Shown here in pieces: positions 31,323 through 41,939 of a stretch of DNA of 64,000 bases. Position 1 is the first letter of the stretch, and each line of letters starts with the position of its first letter. The stretch comes from Azorinus chamasolen. Lineage: Eukaryota > Mollusca > Bivalvia > Cardiida > Solecurtidae. The notes under the pieces are model-generated. The model saw nothing but the letters and a program-made list of their open reading frames with translations, ran no database searches and was not told the origin of the DNA. Both the position numbers and the translations under genes were made by a program. The stretch is taken from assembly GCA_963576725.1 (NCBI GenBank), contig OY755241.1, forward strand, positions 29,328,853 through 29,392,852, in the 5' to 3' direction.

Positions 31323-31390
31323 GCAAACAGCTTGGAGCTAGATCAGATTCCGAGTACTCGATGCATGCTCGGGATCCAAGAGGTTTGCCA
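31323..31390. mobile_element. Family A hairpin, degenerate
   Basis: GCAAACAGCTTGGAGCTAG to GGGATCCAAGAGGTTTGCC with an imperfect stem. Termini are not preserved. Confidence 0.5.
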
Positions 31391-31663
31391 CTTGAAAGTT
31401 TTGGTGCGTTAAGATTCTGCTAGAAATTGCGACACCGGACTTTTTCCGGTTTTGTAAATTGCTGGGCAGACCTATGCTGGTGGGGAGGGTCGCCTATCCT
31501 AGTTTTCATGAGACTTAATACACATGCGGGTTATCTACGGTGATAGCACTAGACAGGAATGCCAGTATTTTGTATCCAAATGACGGTGGTATTCTCAACT
31601 TGATGCAAACGGTTCCTTTGCCGGAGCGGCTACTGTTTCATCCATAGCAGGCAAAAGGTTATC

Positions 31664-32203
31664 CTTTAGCCTGCAGAGCAAATTATATTTACAGAATTTT
31701 TCACCTACTACTTTTTCAGATTTCAGGCTGAGATTAGTTTATCTGCCAAAATGCAGTTGGGTGTCAAACAGTTTGGACCCTAATAAGACGCCGAGTTGCT
31801 CGGCGTTTCGTTTGGGTCCAAAATGTTTGCATTTAGCCTGCAGAGCAAATTATATTTACAGAATTTTCACCTACTACTTTTTCAGAATTCAGGCTGAGAG
31901 ATTAGTTTATCTGCCAAAATGTAGTTGGGTGTCAAACAGTTTGGACCCTGATAAGACGCCGAGTTGCTCGGCTTTTCGTTTGGGCCAGGAATGTTTGTAT
32001 TTAGCCTGCAGAGCAAATTATATTTACAGAATTTTTCACCGACTATTTTTTCAGAATTCAGGCTGAGATTAGTTTATCTGCCAAAATGCAGTTGGGTGTC
32101 AAACAGTTTGGACCCTGATAAGACGCCGAGTTGCTCGGCGTTTCGGCGTTTCGAGTGTTTGCATGGGTATTCACTCATCCGCCTACAGCAGGCTAAATGT
32201 TAA
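31664..32203. repeat. Family A MITE amplified as three 168-bp tandem units
   Basis: TTTAGCCTGCAGAGC starts units at 31664, 31832 and 32000, exactly 168 bp apart. Each unit contains CAAACAGTTTGGACCC, AAGACGCCGAGTTGCTCGGC and CAGGCTGAGATTAG. The array closes with the opposite family A terminus CAGCAGGCTAAATGTTA. Open frames crossing it are repeat translations. Confidence 0.9.
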
Positions 32204-32639
32204 TCAGTGGGTCTAGGGTTAAAATACAGTACAACTTTCTTGAATGGCTTTCGAAAGAGCTGCGGATCGGGAGTAGTGCGGAAAGCTCCTTTTGAAACTT
32301 TCTGCATTGCTTTTGCCTTGCATCGGCCAATCGTCTCGTCTTTCAGACTTTATTTCTGAACATGAGTGGCCGCTTCATACGGATGTTGATGTATTATTAT
32401 GAAAAGAACTTGAGAATTGATATACACCGAACTACTGGGGCTGCCCCCGAAAATATCAGATATATCAAGGTATCCCAGTCATGAGTGATAACTTTCTTCT
32501 AATCCATTTGTCGTACACATCCATTTTTACTTGGAGAGTGCAGGGACTGAAATACGTGTGTTTTCTTTACCGGTTAGTACCTAGGCGTTCAGAGTGCTGT
32601 ATTTATTTTTTGAGATATATGTTTGTAATCTGACCGGTA

Positions 32640-32880
32640 TCTTGAGTTCACAGCACGATGCGTATCTGAAATGATCGCTGAAAGCTCATGTAGGAGCTTT
32701 CAGCGTTGCTTTCGGCCTGCATTAAGCTGTCGTAAGTGTTTCTGAATATATGTATGGTGATGAATTTTAGAAAAGTTCCGTGTTGTAAGGTTTGGAGGGA
32801 CCGAACTTTTAGTTTGAGTTAACCTGAAGTTCGGTTTATCCGAGTTCGAAATATCGGGTTTAAACTGTATTGATGTCTAT
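32640..32880. mobile_element. Family F MITE
   Basis: Hairpin GCTGAAAGCTCATGTAGG and its complement, GGCCTGCATTAAGCTGTCG, then AGTTCGAAATATCGGGTTT at the right end. Same family as 41660-41935. Confidence 0.6.
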
Positions 32881-33032
32881 ACAACGCCCTATAGAGAGAG
32901 GTGTATGAGAGTGTATTCGCAGACTATAGCCTGCACTTTTCTAGCCTCAATTTTTCAGCCATGCATTACCGGAGTGGAATGTTAAAACTTAAATAGTCCA
33001 CTCAGCATTAAAGGCTTTATAAGCTAGATGAG

Positions 33033-33240
33033 TTTGGTGGCAAACAGGACTGTCCCTGACGAGGGCCCCTTTCGAGAGTCCTCTGACCTGGGTCTGTACT
33101 GATTGAAAACGACATTGCACGCGTGAAAGGGCTGATTCTACCTCGGGTTGGTGAGTGATTGCCTTTGCGAACTGTTTGGATACATACGAGACCCGGAGTA
33201 GCCCGGTGTCACGTCAGGATCAAAGCGGTTTGACATCCAG
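33033..33240. mobile_element. Family B and family A hairpin remnants
   Basis: 33033-33110 holds GGCAAACAGGACTGTCCC with a decayed complement (family B-like). 33165-33235 holds CTGTTTGGATACATACGAG and its partial complement (family A-like). Confidence 0.5.
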
Positions 33241-33578
33241 ATTGAAATTTGATAGGTATTACCTAGGTGTATCCAGCAAACGCCTCCGTAAAAAAACACG
33301 TGGTAATATAATAGATATTTCCTGAAATTTCTAAGTGTCACTGTATTTCTGCATTCTTCGTGTAGCGTTCATACTCCGGTCTTGCCTCACTGGCGCTGAT
33401 AAACTGTATACTCCCTTTCAACAAAAGAAGAGATCTTAACTCTAAAATAATATATACATTGTATACTGACGGCGACACTTAGAAATTATAGTAAAGTAAG
33501 AGTTGATTTTCAGATTGCATCCCATTATAATAATAGTAGACTGGCTATAGCAATGAAAAGTCTTTCTACCCTTATATT

Positions 33579-33790
33579 CTGTCTAATTTTCGTTTCGTTA
33601 GATAGATATGTTCTCTGGGTAATTATCGCACGTTAATGTATGCACCATTGTAGTGTACCCGTATACCCGTCTAAATTTCGTTTCGTTAGACGGATATCCT
33701 ACTGGGTAGATATGATTAACATTTTCTCAATTATATAGCGTACCAGTGTGTCCCATCGAATTTTAGTTTTGCTAGATGGGTTACTTCCCC
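33579..33790. repeat. Three ~86-bp diverged repeats, each with a hairpin
   Basis: Hairpins lie at 33579-33605 (CTGTCTAA...TTAGATAG), 33667-33693 (CCGTCTAA...TTAGACGG) and 33752-33780 (CCCATCGAA...GCTAGATGGG). All have loops related to TTTCGTTTCG. Spacing is 88 and 85 bp. Stem changes in copies 1 and 2 are partly compensated, so pairing is kept. No coding sense. Confidence 0.7.
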
Positions 33791-34234
33791 TTGTACCAGT
33801 GTTTGTCGATGTCTCACTCTTTTAGTTATCACAGAGAGACAATTTACTGCATGCAGACTTTTTTTGGGAACCCCCGAACCCGTTTATTGACAGAACAGCG
33901 GTGTGCTGAGTAAGAAAATAGTAAAACAGTTCATGGAAGTGATAATTGATTTGACAAACAATGCAGACCCTTGATCAAATGACTTCTTTTGGAGACTTTT
34001 GTCCAGGCCCGAGTTAATTAAAAATACATATCGGGATACTACACTTTAAGGGTTGAACGGCTCACCGTGTTTTAGCAATCGGGTTTATAGGGCATAGTTA
34101 GTTTTGCAACTGAATAATGTATGGCGGTATATGTTTGACAACTTTTCTCTATTCGACTCCTTTCTGTTTGGGGAGTATCATGGACAGAATTTCATTGTTA
34201 TGGAAACTGCACGATTATATCTATGATTTTCCAC

Positions 34235-34615
34235 AAGCAAGAGGAGTAGACCCTGATCAGACAACTCCCATAGGAACCATCTGATTTGGGTCTACTCTGT
34301 TTGAAGATGAGCGAAAAACATTTGTACGAGGGAGACGTTTAGAACCTTTTCAAGCCAGTTTTAATAACATATTTGCAAACGCAGTAGACACAGATCAGAC
34401 GGTGCCGACATGAACGGTCAGACTTGGATCTTCTATGTTCTAGCTGCTTGTTGAATAACATAGACCTGGCTATTTTTTCTGTACGGTGACCAAAATGTAC
34501 TGCAAAACTATCCAAGAATACACCATTTCTGTGACTTTGAATACATGGTGGACCCAAAATAGACGGCTACCGTAGAAACCGTCTGATCATGGTCGACCCT
34601 GTTTGCTAATAATTT
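34235..34615. mobile_element. Three family B-type hairpin remnants
   Basis: Hairpins at 34240-34312 (GTAGACCCTGATCAGAC), 34372-34445 (GTAGACACAGATCAGACGG) and 34548-34605 (GACGGCTACCGTAGAAACC) each have a decayed partner arm. They may be nested or tandem; termini are unclear. Confidence 0.55.
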
Positions 34616-35560
34616 AATATAGATGTGATTACAACATTTCTGCCGTGGCCTAAATTCCTTGTACCCATTATCCGTAATATGATTAACCCTTACATGAATA
34701 TTCTTGGAGTAAAGGGTTAATATTACTAGATATAGCAAATACTGTGATATGCTAGGTAGTCCCCGTTCATACCGGGTACGCTTCATATGTATACGATCCC
34801 AGCACACAAAACAGGTCGTCTGCGAAAATAGTCCTTAAATACGTATCGCACAGCTTTAGAAATACCGTCTAAATTTATTTTATCCTGGATCCATGACATA
34901 TATGAAGGTTATATGTAGTTTTTACCCTTGTCCTGAGGTGAAAAAAGTCAGTTCAAATGTTTAATGTGTTTCGTCTTGATATGCGTCCTGTTATGTTTTG
35001 TCTTGTGGTTTTACCGTTTCTTGTTAGATGGTGTTTGGTGCGGTGTCATTTCGTGTGTGGCTCTCCCTGTTTGACTATTTTTCCATATTGAGTCCCGTGG
35101 AATTATGACTACCTTGCTTTTCGGCCATATGTATTGGGGTATGCTGACTAAATGTTGTACGGCATTGAATCGGGTGAGACACTGGGTTACTCAATATCTC
35201 ATCTGACTCCATTCTGGTGATTTTTTTGTGAAGATATTTAGAGGAGTAATTTTTTGCCATGTCAGTCTCCATTACATGGGTATTTAATAAAGAGGGTTTT
35301 TTGGACCTATTTTTTTTACATGTTTTTATTTGGATTGCAAGTACGTGTGTTTGTAGGCGGTCACGTCAAGGTTTTTTTGTAGATCCTCCTCCGCAATTTG
35401 CTAACCATGTACATAATAGTTTGGATAAAAGCCTGTATGGGTAATGTTTTTGTTCATGTTACAGAGCTTACGCTTTTCCTGTGTAGTTTTTGTACCATAT
35501 TACCTGTGTATGCATTTTTCTCGTTCTTTATTTAAGTTGGGACTAACTCGACTTTATTTA
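34616..35560. other. Unassigned, with a family G 3' fragment
   Basis: 35030-35090 carries GGTGTCATTTCGTGTGTGGC and CTGTTTGACTATTTTTCCAT, a decayed family G end. Nothing else is recognised. The true 5' end of the following LINE may lie here. Confidence 0.4.
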
Positions 35561-38500
35561 AATAGAAGACATGCCTCAGTTGTCATATATACACTTTTTT
35601 GTTTAATTCATTACGGCGATAAGATTTTCCATATACCATGGGCGACCTCAAGATATTGTCTTTAAACTGCCGTGGACTCCATGGCAACAAAAAAGGGAGG
35701 GATGCATTCAAGTTTCTTAAGGACAAAAAATGCCACATCTACTGCCTTCAGGACAAACATTTTACCAAAGATCAAGCTAAAGTGATTTATTCACAATGGA
35801 ACGGAGAGTTCTATTGTACATATTTCTCATCAAGTTCAAGAGGTGTAGCTATTCTTTTTGAAGAAAAAACCGATATAAAGATACACAGAAGTTTATGCGA
35901 TCAGAACGGAAATTTTGTTATCCTAGACCTAACCTATGGCGATTTTAAATTTACACTGGTCAGTCTTTATGGACCAAATAATGATAACCCAGAATTTTTC
36001 CAAAATGTTTTTTTTTTGATAAAATTGATGAATTTGGAAATGATTCTTATATTTTGTGTGGAGATTTTAACTGTGTTCTCGATCCTTCAATTGATTACCA
36101 AAATTATAAAAAGGTAAATAACAAAAAAGCAAGAGACGTAATTATTGAAAACATTCAAAACAAACAGTTAATCGACATATACAGAGAACATTATCCTGAC
36201 ACAAAAAGATTCACTTGGCGACGTACTCGTCCGATTCAACAGGGACGGTTAGATTTTTTCTTAATAACTGAAGATTTCTTACAGTTTTCAAACAAGTGTG
36301 AAATAGAACCCAGTACCTGATCCGACCATTCTGTTGTAAAATTACATTTAACTTTATCAAGTGTAACACACAGAAAAGGATTGTGGAAGCATAATGATTC
36401 TCTTTTAAAAGACATAGACTATATACACCAAATAAAGGATAAGATCACCAAAGTCAAACAGCAATACTGCTTGCCTGTTTACGATATGGAGAATATCAAT
36501 AGGGTGAAAAATAGTGATATACAATTTACCATTTCCGATGACTTATTTCTGGAAACTTTATTAATGGAAATAAGGGGAGAATCCATATCATATGGGACCT
36601 TTAAAAAATGTATAAACAAAGAGCAAAATGAGTTATTAGCAAATCTAAAACAAATTGAAGAAAACCTAACGGACGAAAATCAGCAAGATTTATATCTTTA
36701 TAGACAAGAACTTTTTAAATTAAGAGAAAACGAACTAAGGGGTCATATCATTAGGTCAAAAGCAAAATGGATAGATTATGGAGAAAAGCCTAAAAAATTA
36801 TTTTGCGGTCTCGAAAAACATAATTATATAGACAAATCAATTAACAAAATAGAAAAAAATAATGGAGATATTATAACAGACCAACAGGAAATCCTCCATG
36901 AAACTCATATATTCTATAAAACCCTCTACTCAAATCAAGATCAGAATGAACAAGATGTAAATTTCGACACAGAATTTCGATCACTTAGTGTAAATAAACT
37001 GACTGAACAGCAACAATTGCAACTGGATGGATACATAACTTATCAAGAAGCTAGTGCCACTCTGAAAACATGAATAATGATAAAAGCCCCGGAAGTGACG
37101 GTTTTAGAACAAACTTTTTAAAAATGTTTTGGAAAGACTTAGGAGACTTTGTGGTCAGGTCAATAAATTCAGCTTTTGAAAGGGGCTCGCTCTCAATAAG
37201 TCAGCGTCAAGGTATAATTACATGTATACCGAAAGAAAACAAACCCCGCCAATTTCTAAAAAATTGGAGGCCAATTACACTTTTAAATCAATATTTAAAA
37301 TTGCATCCGGAGCCATAGCAAATAGGTTTAAAAAAGTCTTACCTAATCTCATTAGCGACGAGCAGACTGTTTTTTTAAAAAAAAGATATATCGGTGAAAA
37401 TGTGAGACTCACATATGACGTAATGCAATATGCGGAAGAAAATGACATCCCGTGTTTGTTACTGCTCATTGACTTTGAATAGGCTTTTGATTCCGTATCA
37501 TGGAAATATATTCATAAAGTATTAGATCTTTTTAACTTTTGAAATTCTTTTAAAAGATGGATATCGGTGTTTTATAAAGATATACAGTCTAGTGTAATCC
37601 AAAATGGATTCCTGTCAGCATTTTTCAATATCGAAAGAGGCTGCAGACATGGGGACCCACTCTCGCCGTATATTTTCATCCTCCTTGCAGAAATCTTAAC
37701 ACAGAAGATCAAATCAAATAAAAACATAAAAGGTCTATCCATAAAAGGAACAAACCATGTGCTATCGCAATTTGCAGACGACACCTCAATTATACTTGAT
37801 GGCTCAGAAATATCTCTAAATGAAACTTTACAAGAGCTCAAGGCATTCGCTATTTTGTCAGGATTAAATATAAACTTTGACAAAACACATGTTGTTTGGT
37901 TTGGTTCAAAGAAATATAGTTCAGAATAAAAAAAAAACAAGTTCAAATTAGCTTGGGGTAAATCTGAATTCAGAATGCTAGGCGTGAATTTTCATGTGGA
38001 TTTAGATAAAATGATTCAACTAAATTACGAAGATAAATTGCAATCCTTAAAAAGCATGATACACTTTTGGAACAGAAGGTATATAAGCCCAATAGGAAAA
38101 ATAACAGTGATTAAAACGCCATTTTTACCATTGTTTAATCATCTGTTTATCGCTTTGCCAGATCCGAGTGACAATATCTTAAAAACATTGAATGACATGC
38201 TATATAAATACCTCTGGCAGGGTCCAGCAAAAATAAAAAAAAAAGTGTTGTCACAAAAGATTATTCCCAGGGCGGCTTAAGAATGATAAATATAGAAAAC
38301 TTTATTAGAGGCTTAAAATGTACTCGGATTAGAAGACTAATTCAGTCTGAAGCAAAGTGGACATCGTTGGTGAAACAGTTCTTAAATATTGAGAAAATAG
38401 TTAATTGTGGAAAACATTATCCAGAAATAGCTGTACATAAAACTAATAATATATTTTGGAAAGATGTCCTAAAAGCATATACAGCTTACATGATGCCAGT

Positions 38501-39672
38501 GCCAGTAAAAGAGATAAACGAATTTATGAAATGTCCACTGTTTTATAACCCATACATACAGATTGGTGGCAAAAGTTTTTTTCGTAAATCATGGTATGAA
38601 AACGGAATAAGATACATCAATGATCTATACCCAAAAGATAAAATACTAACAGTCGAGGAATTTCAGAAATTGTATGGCATAAAGGTTAACAGCTTACATT
38701 ATATCGCAATAGCAAAAGTGGTATCGAACTATCTGAAAACATATTGCAATGATCATTCTAACAAGAAAACCTGTCTGCCTTTTATACCACACCTCTTTGA
38801 ACGAGTGTTGACAGTTGCGACGGGCAGTAGAATCTTTTATGATATATTAAACAGTAATACAGCAGAGCCTACTAGCAAAGATAAATGGAATACTTACTTC
38901 GGTTCCATATTCCTTGAATGGAATTCGATTTACAAATTACCCTTTAAGATCACGAGAAGTAGTAATTTACAATGGCTACAAGTTAGAATATTACATCGAT
39001 TATTACCTTTAAACAAATACCTAGCGACTTTAAAATTACAAGACAATGAATTATGTGCCTTCTGTTTCAAACAACCAGAAACGATACCCCATTTATTTTA
39101 CCACTGTGAAACAACACAGTATTTTTTAAAGCAAGTAAAAGACGTTCTACATAACGCAAAAGTAAATATTGACTTTAACGAAGTGTCTATTTTATTTGGA
39201 GAAAGCTGTAATAAAACAAATCTGTTAATTTTATACATCAAACAATATATATACACAACAAAACAATGTAAACGGGATATGAACATAAATGCTCTTAGAA
39301 GATATTTAGAACAAATTATAGAATCAAATAAGTTAATTACATTACAAAGTACGATGTCTTTGGGTGAATTTGAAAGCAAGTGGCAATACATTAAAACATT
39401 TTGCACTCCCACACCCGGGTACTTGTAAAGAGAGCAAATATTGCAGTTAAATAACACAATACAAGTTACTATGAGGCATGTCTTCTATTTTTTCTTAATT
39501 TTTCTTTTCTTTTGATTTCTATAGATACGCTTTTTGTTGATTAGATTCAGTATATAGTTCAATATTGTATATATAATATATTTTTGTGAAAACATTATAA
39601 GGTGCTGAGTGGGATGATTCTCCGACCCACCACCACCTATTACGGGGAAAATAAAATATTGAACAAAAAAAC
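35561..39672 (+). mobile_element. Decayed Tx1/L1-like LINE
   Basis: ORF2-type coding runs through 35638-39428 (endonuclease, reverse transcriptase, long C-terminal region). It is followed by GGTGCTGAGTGGGATG and an end with GGGAAAATAAAATATTGAAC then A-rich sequence. No ORF1 is visible upstream. An 18-nt sequence at 35561-35578 recurs inverted at 39472-39489. The 5' edge is uncertain. Confidence 0.8.
35638..39428 (+). pseudogene. LINE ORF2 (endonuclease-reverse transcriptase), broken
   Basis: Order of motifs: endonuclease ILSLNCRGLHG (35655), GDFNCVLDP (36060), GRLDFFL (36246); reverse transcriptase KSPGSDGF (37082), NWRPITLLN (37263), FADDTSIILDGS (37783) and HGDPLSPYIFIL (37650); C-terminal CAFCF...HLFYHC (39057). 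The style is that of Tx1/L1 elements. Defects: frameshifts near 36010 (T run), 37070, 37285 and 38270; in-frame stops at about 36318, 37480 (between E and AFDSV), 37540 and 37927. The last 381 codons (38283-39428) are uninterrupted, which may be chance or may reflect fairly recent death. Confidence 0.85.
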
Positions 39673-40894
39673 AACTTTTTATTTAAACTTCATTAACTTA
39701 TGGTCTGGCCCCGCTTTGCCAGCCTTTTGATTTAACACCTCTGCAAATTATCCCCAATCTCGCAACTTTCTAGTTCACACCTTCAAGTTACCTGTATTTT
39801 GTATAATGCTGAGAAAAAAGAAGCAAAATATTCACTATGTACAGTGTTTAAGGAATTTGGTAAGGCAAAGTAGAAACAGAAACATATACATGTATGCATA
39901 TGTCTGAATATGTCTCTGGTAGAACTCTGATACAAAATTGGGCATTGTAGATGCTTTTAGTACATGAAGTAATAATCCATTGATAAGTTTATATCAAGTC
40001 ATGACTGAACAATTAAGTAACTAACTGACTGATTAGGTTAACAATCATATGGATGTTATAGAACCTTATAATTAATCAAAACAATGTTTAAGGTGGTTTC
40101 TGTTACGGAAAAACTAATTAAATTCTTGGTCTTATATATTTATTTGACCAACTTTAATATCTTGTTATTATTCCTGATGATATGACAAATGCACCAGCCA
40201 ATATTATATTTATTGAAAGCCATCGCAGATTCTAAACAGTGTAGACACAAATTAGCCACCTTATCGAAAACGCGTTTTCTTATTTACATTGTTAGTCAAC
40301 TACTGCTGCAAACTGTACAGACCCTGATCTGTCAATGCGTTTTGATGTTTAAAACTGTTAGCTTATCAGTATACAATGTTTGAAATTATTTTTGCGATAT
40401 GGTTCATCGACTATAGTAAACGAACCTGGAAGGACACAGTGCTGTATATACTTTAAAATATCATCACAATGAAATAATGTAATCCAAAATAAAAGAACAT
40501 GCATCATGTTTATTGGTGTGTTATCCCATGCCCACTTCATGTATTTTGTTTTGTCAAGGCAAAATGAACAATATGCAAATTTGTTCTACTATGTATTATA
40601 TTTTAATAAGTGTATCAATGATGAATGTTGTATATATCAAGAGACAGTGTGTGATTGCATCTAATTTTCTTGCTTTTCCCGAGGACATTCAGACATTTGG
40701 AATGTACAGTAGACCCGAATATGCCACCGAGTTTCCAATGTGGAGTCTTATCAAGGTCAACACTGTCACTTCTCAGAATGATAAAAAGTGTTCCACTACT
40801 GGTGCACATAGTGCAGACTCTGACCGGAGTCTTCATTATTTGCAATGCCATGAGGCTTATTTTCTTGTGACATGACTCATATGTGTGATATAAG
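39673..40894. other. Unassigned, with a short stretch of segmental-duplication match
   Basis: 39676-39703 (TTTTATTTAAACTTCATT...) matches 3207-3236 of unit 1 almost exactly. Weak MITE hairpins lie at about 40300-40345 and 40715-40845 (GTGCAGACTCTGACCGGAG). No exon seen. Confidence 0.4.
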
Positions 40895-40896
40895 TA

Positions 40897-41099
40897 CAGC
40901 AGAACCTCTCTATATAGGCCCCTAATTTGTGTTAATTAGATGGTATTCAGGGCAGGTTGCTGCTTAAAGCAAGGTGAAAGAAAAACAGAACGCTCCTATT
41001 GGAGCGTTCTGTTTTACTTCACCTAGCTTTAAGCGGCCACCTGCCTTTAACACAATATACTTGATGTAATTTAGTGACAGTTATAGAGAGGTTTTATTG
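40897..41099. mobile_element. Family E pogo/Tigger-like MITE
   Basis: CAGCAGAACCTCTCTATATA to GTTATAGAGAGGTTTTATTG between TA dinucleotides. The central hairpin is GAACGCTCCTATTGGAGCG. Confidence 0.82.
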
Positions 41100-41659
41100 T
41101 ATTTCAGTGTGATTGAGCCCTTACTAAATACAGTGAAGTACCTGCAGTTGCCAGAGTTCTGCGGCCAGTTAGCCTAGCTTATCAGTTAGCATTCTGAGTG
41201 ATTGTTCGTATCCAGTGTTTATAAGTCAGTTCGCACAAGTTTAGTGCTGATGCAAACTATTCTCCTTGCTCGGTGATTCACGTTATCACCAACTACGTTT
41301 ACGTACTGATTCTGGTATAGAACAATTATTTTAATATTGATCTAGCTTTTCTTAATGTTACATGTTACATGCCATAGTCTAAATTTTACATGTCATAGTC
41401 AATTTCTCAAAGGTCAAGAATAGTATGCTTACTGTTAAAGCACAATCTTTAGCTATATTTACACTCACAATATGGATTCTTAGGCATCATTTATCTATTT
41501 TCATTGGATTATGCATTTAATTGGTACATTATTATTTAATTTTTATTTTTGTTTTTCTTCCGCAAATGTCTTGCAAACAGATCGACACACATGTTTGTTG
41601 GTTTCGATTCTCTGAGGGAGCTGAGAAACCAATCGTTCGTGTTATCGTTTTGTCAAATA

Positions 41660-41935
41660 CATGTACACTTAAACGTCGATATCTCGAACTTCAAGGGACA
41701 ACACAAATTAGTTCGAGATAACCAAATTTCGACTTATCCGATTCATGATCCAAGTTCACAGCTTAATGCAGGTCTAAAGTAATGCTGAAAGTTCCTGTAG
41801 AGCTTTCAGCATTACTATAGACCTGCATTAAGTTGTCGCAGGTGTTTCTGGATATACACTGTGATACATTTTAGTACAATTCTATATTGTAAATTTTGGA
41901 AGGACCGAACTTTTATTTCGGTGACATGATTGCTC
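41660..41935. mobile_element. Family F MITE
   Basis: CGTCGATATCTCGAACTTC at the left and GGAAGGACCGAACTTTTAT at the right. The central hairpin is AATGCTGAAAGTTCC and its complement, bracketed by AATGCAGGTCTAAAG and its inverse. Confidence 0.65.
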
Positions 41936-41939
41936 ATGG

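Noticed and set aside
31761..32066. 101-codon frame as a gene
   Set aside because: It is the translation of the 168-bp family A tandem units, and its internal repeat equals the DNA period.
38283..39428. 381-codon uninterrupted frame as a host gene
   Set aside because: It is the C-terminal part of the Tx1-like ORF2, in line with the reverse transcriptase upstream after a frameshift near 38270, and it has the CCHC-like cluster usual there.
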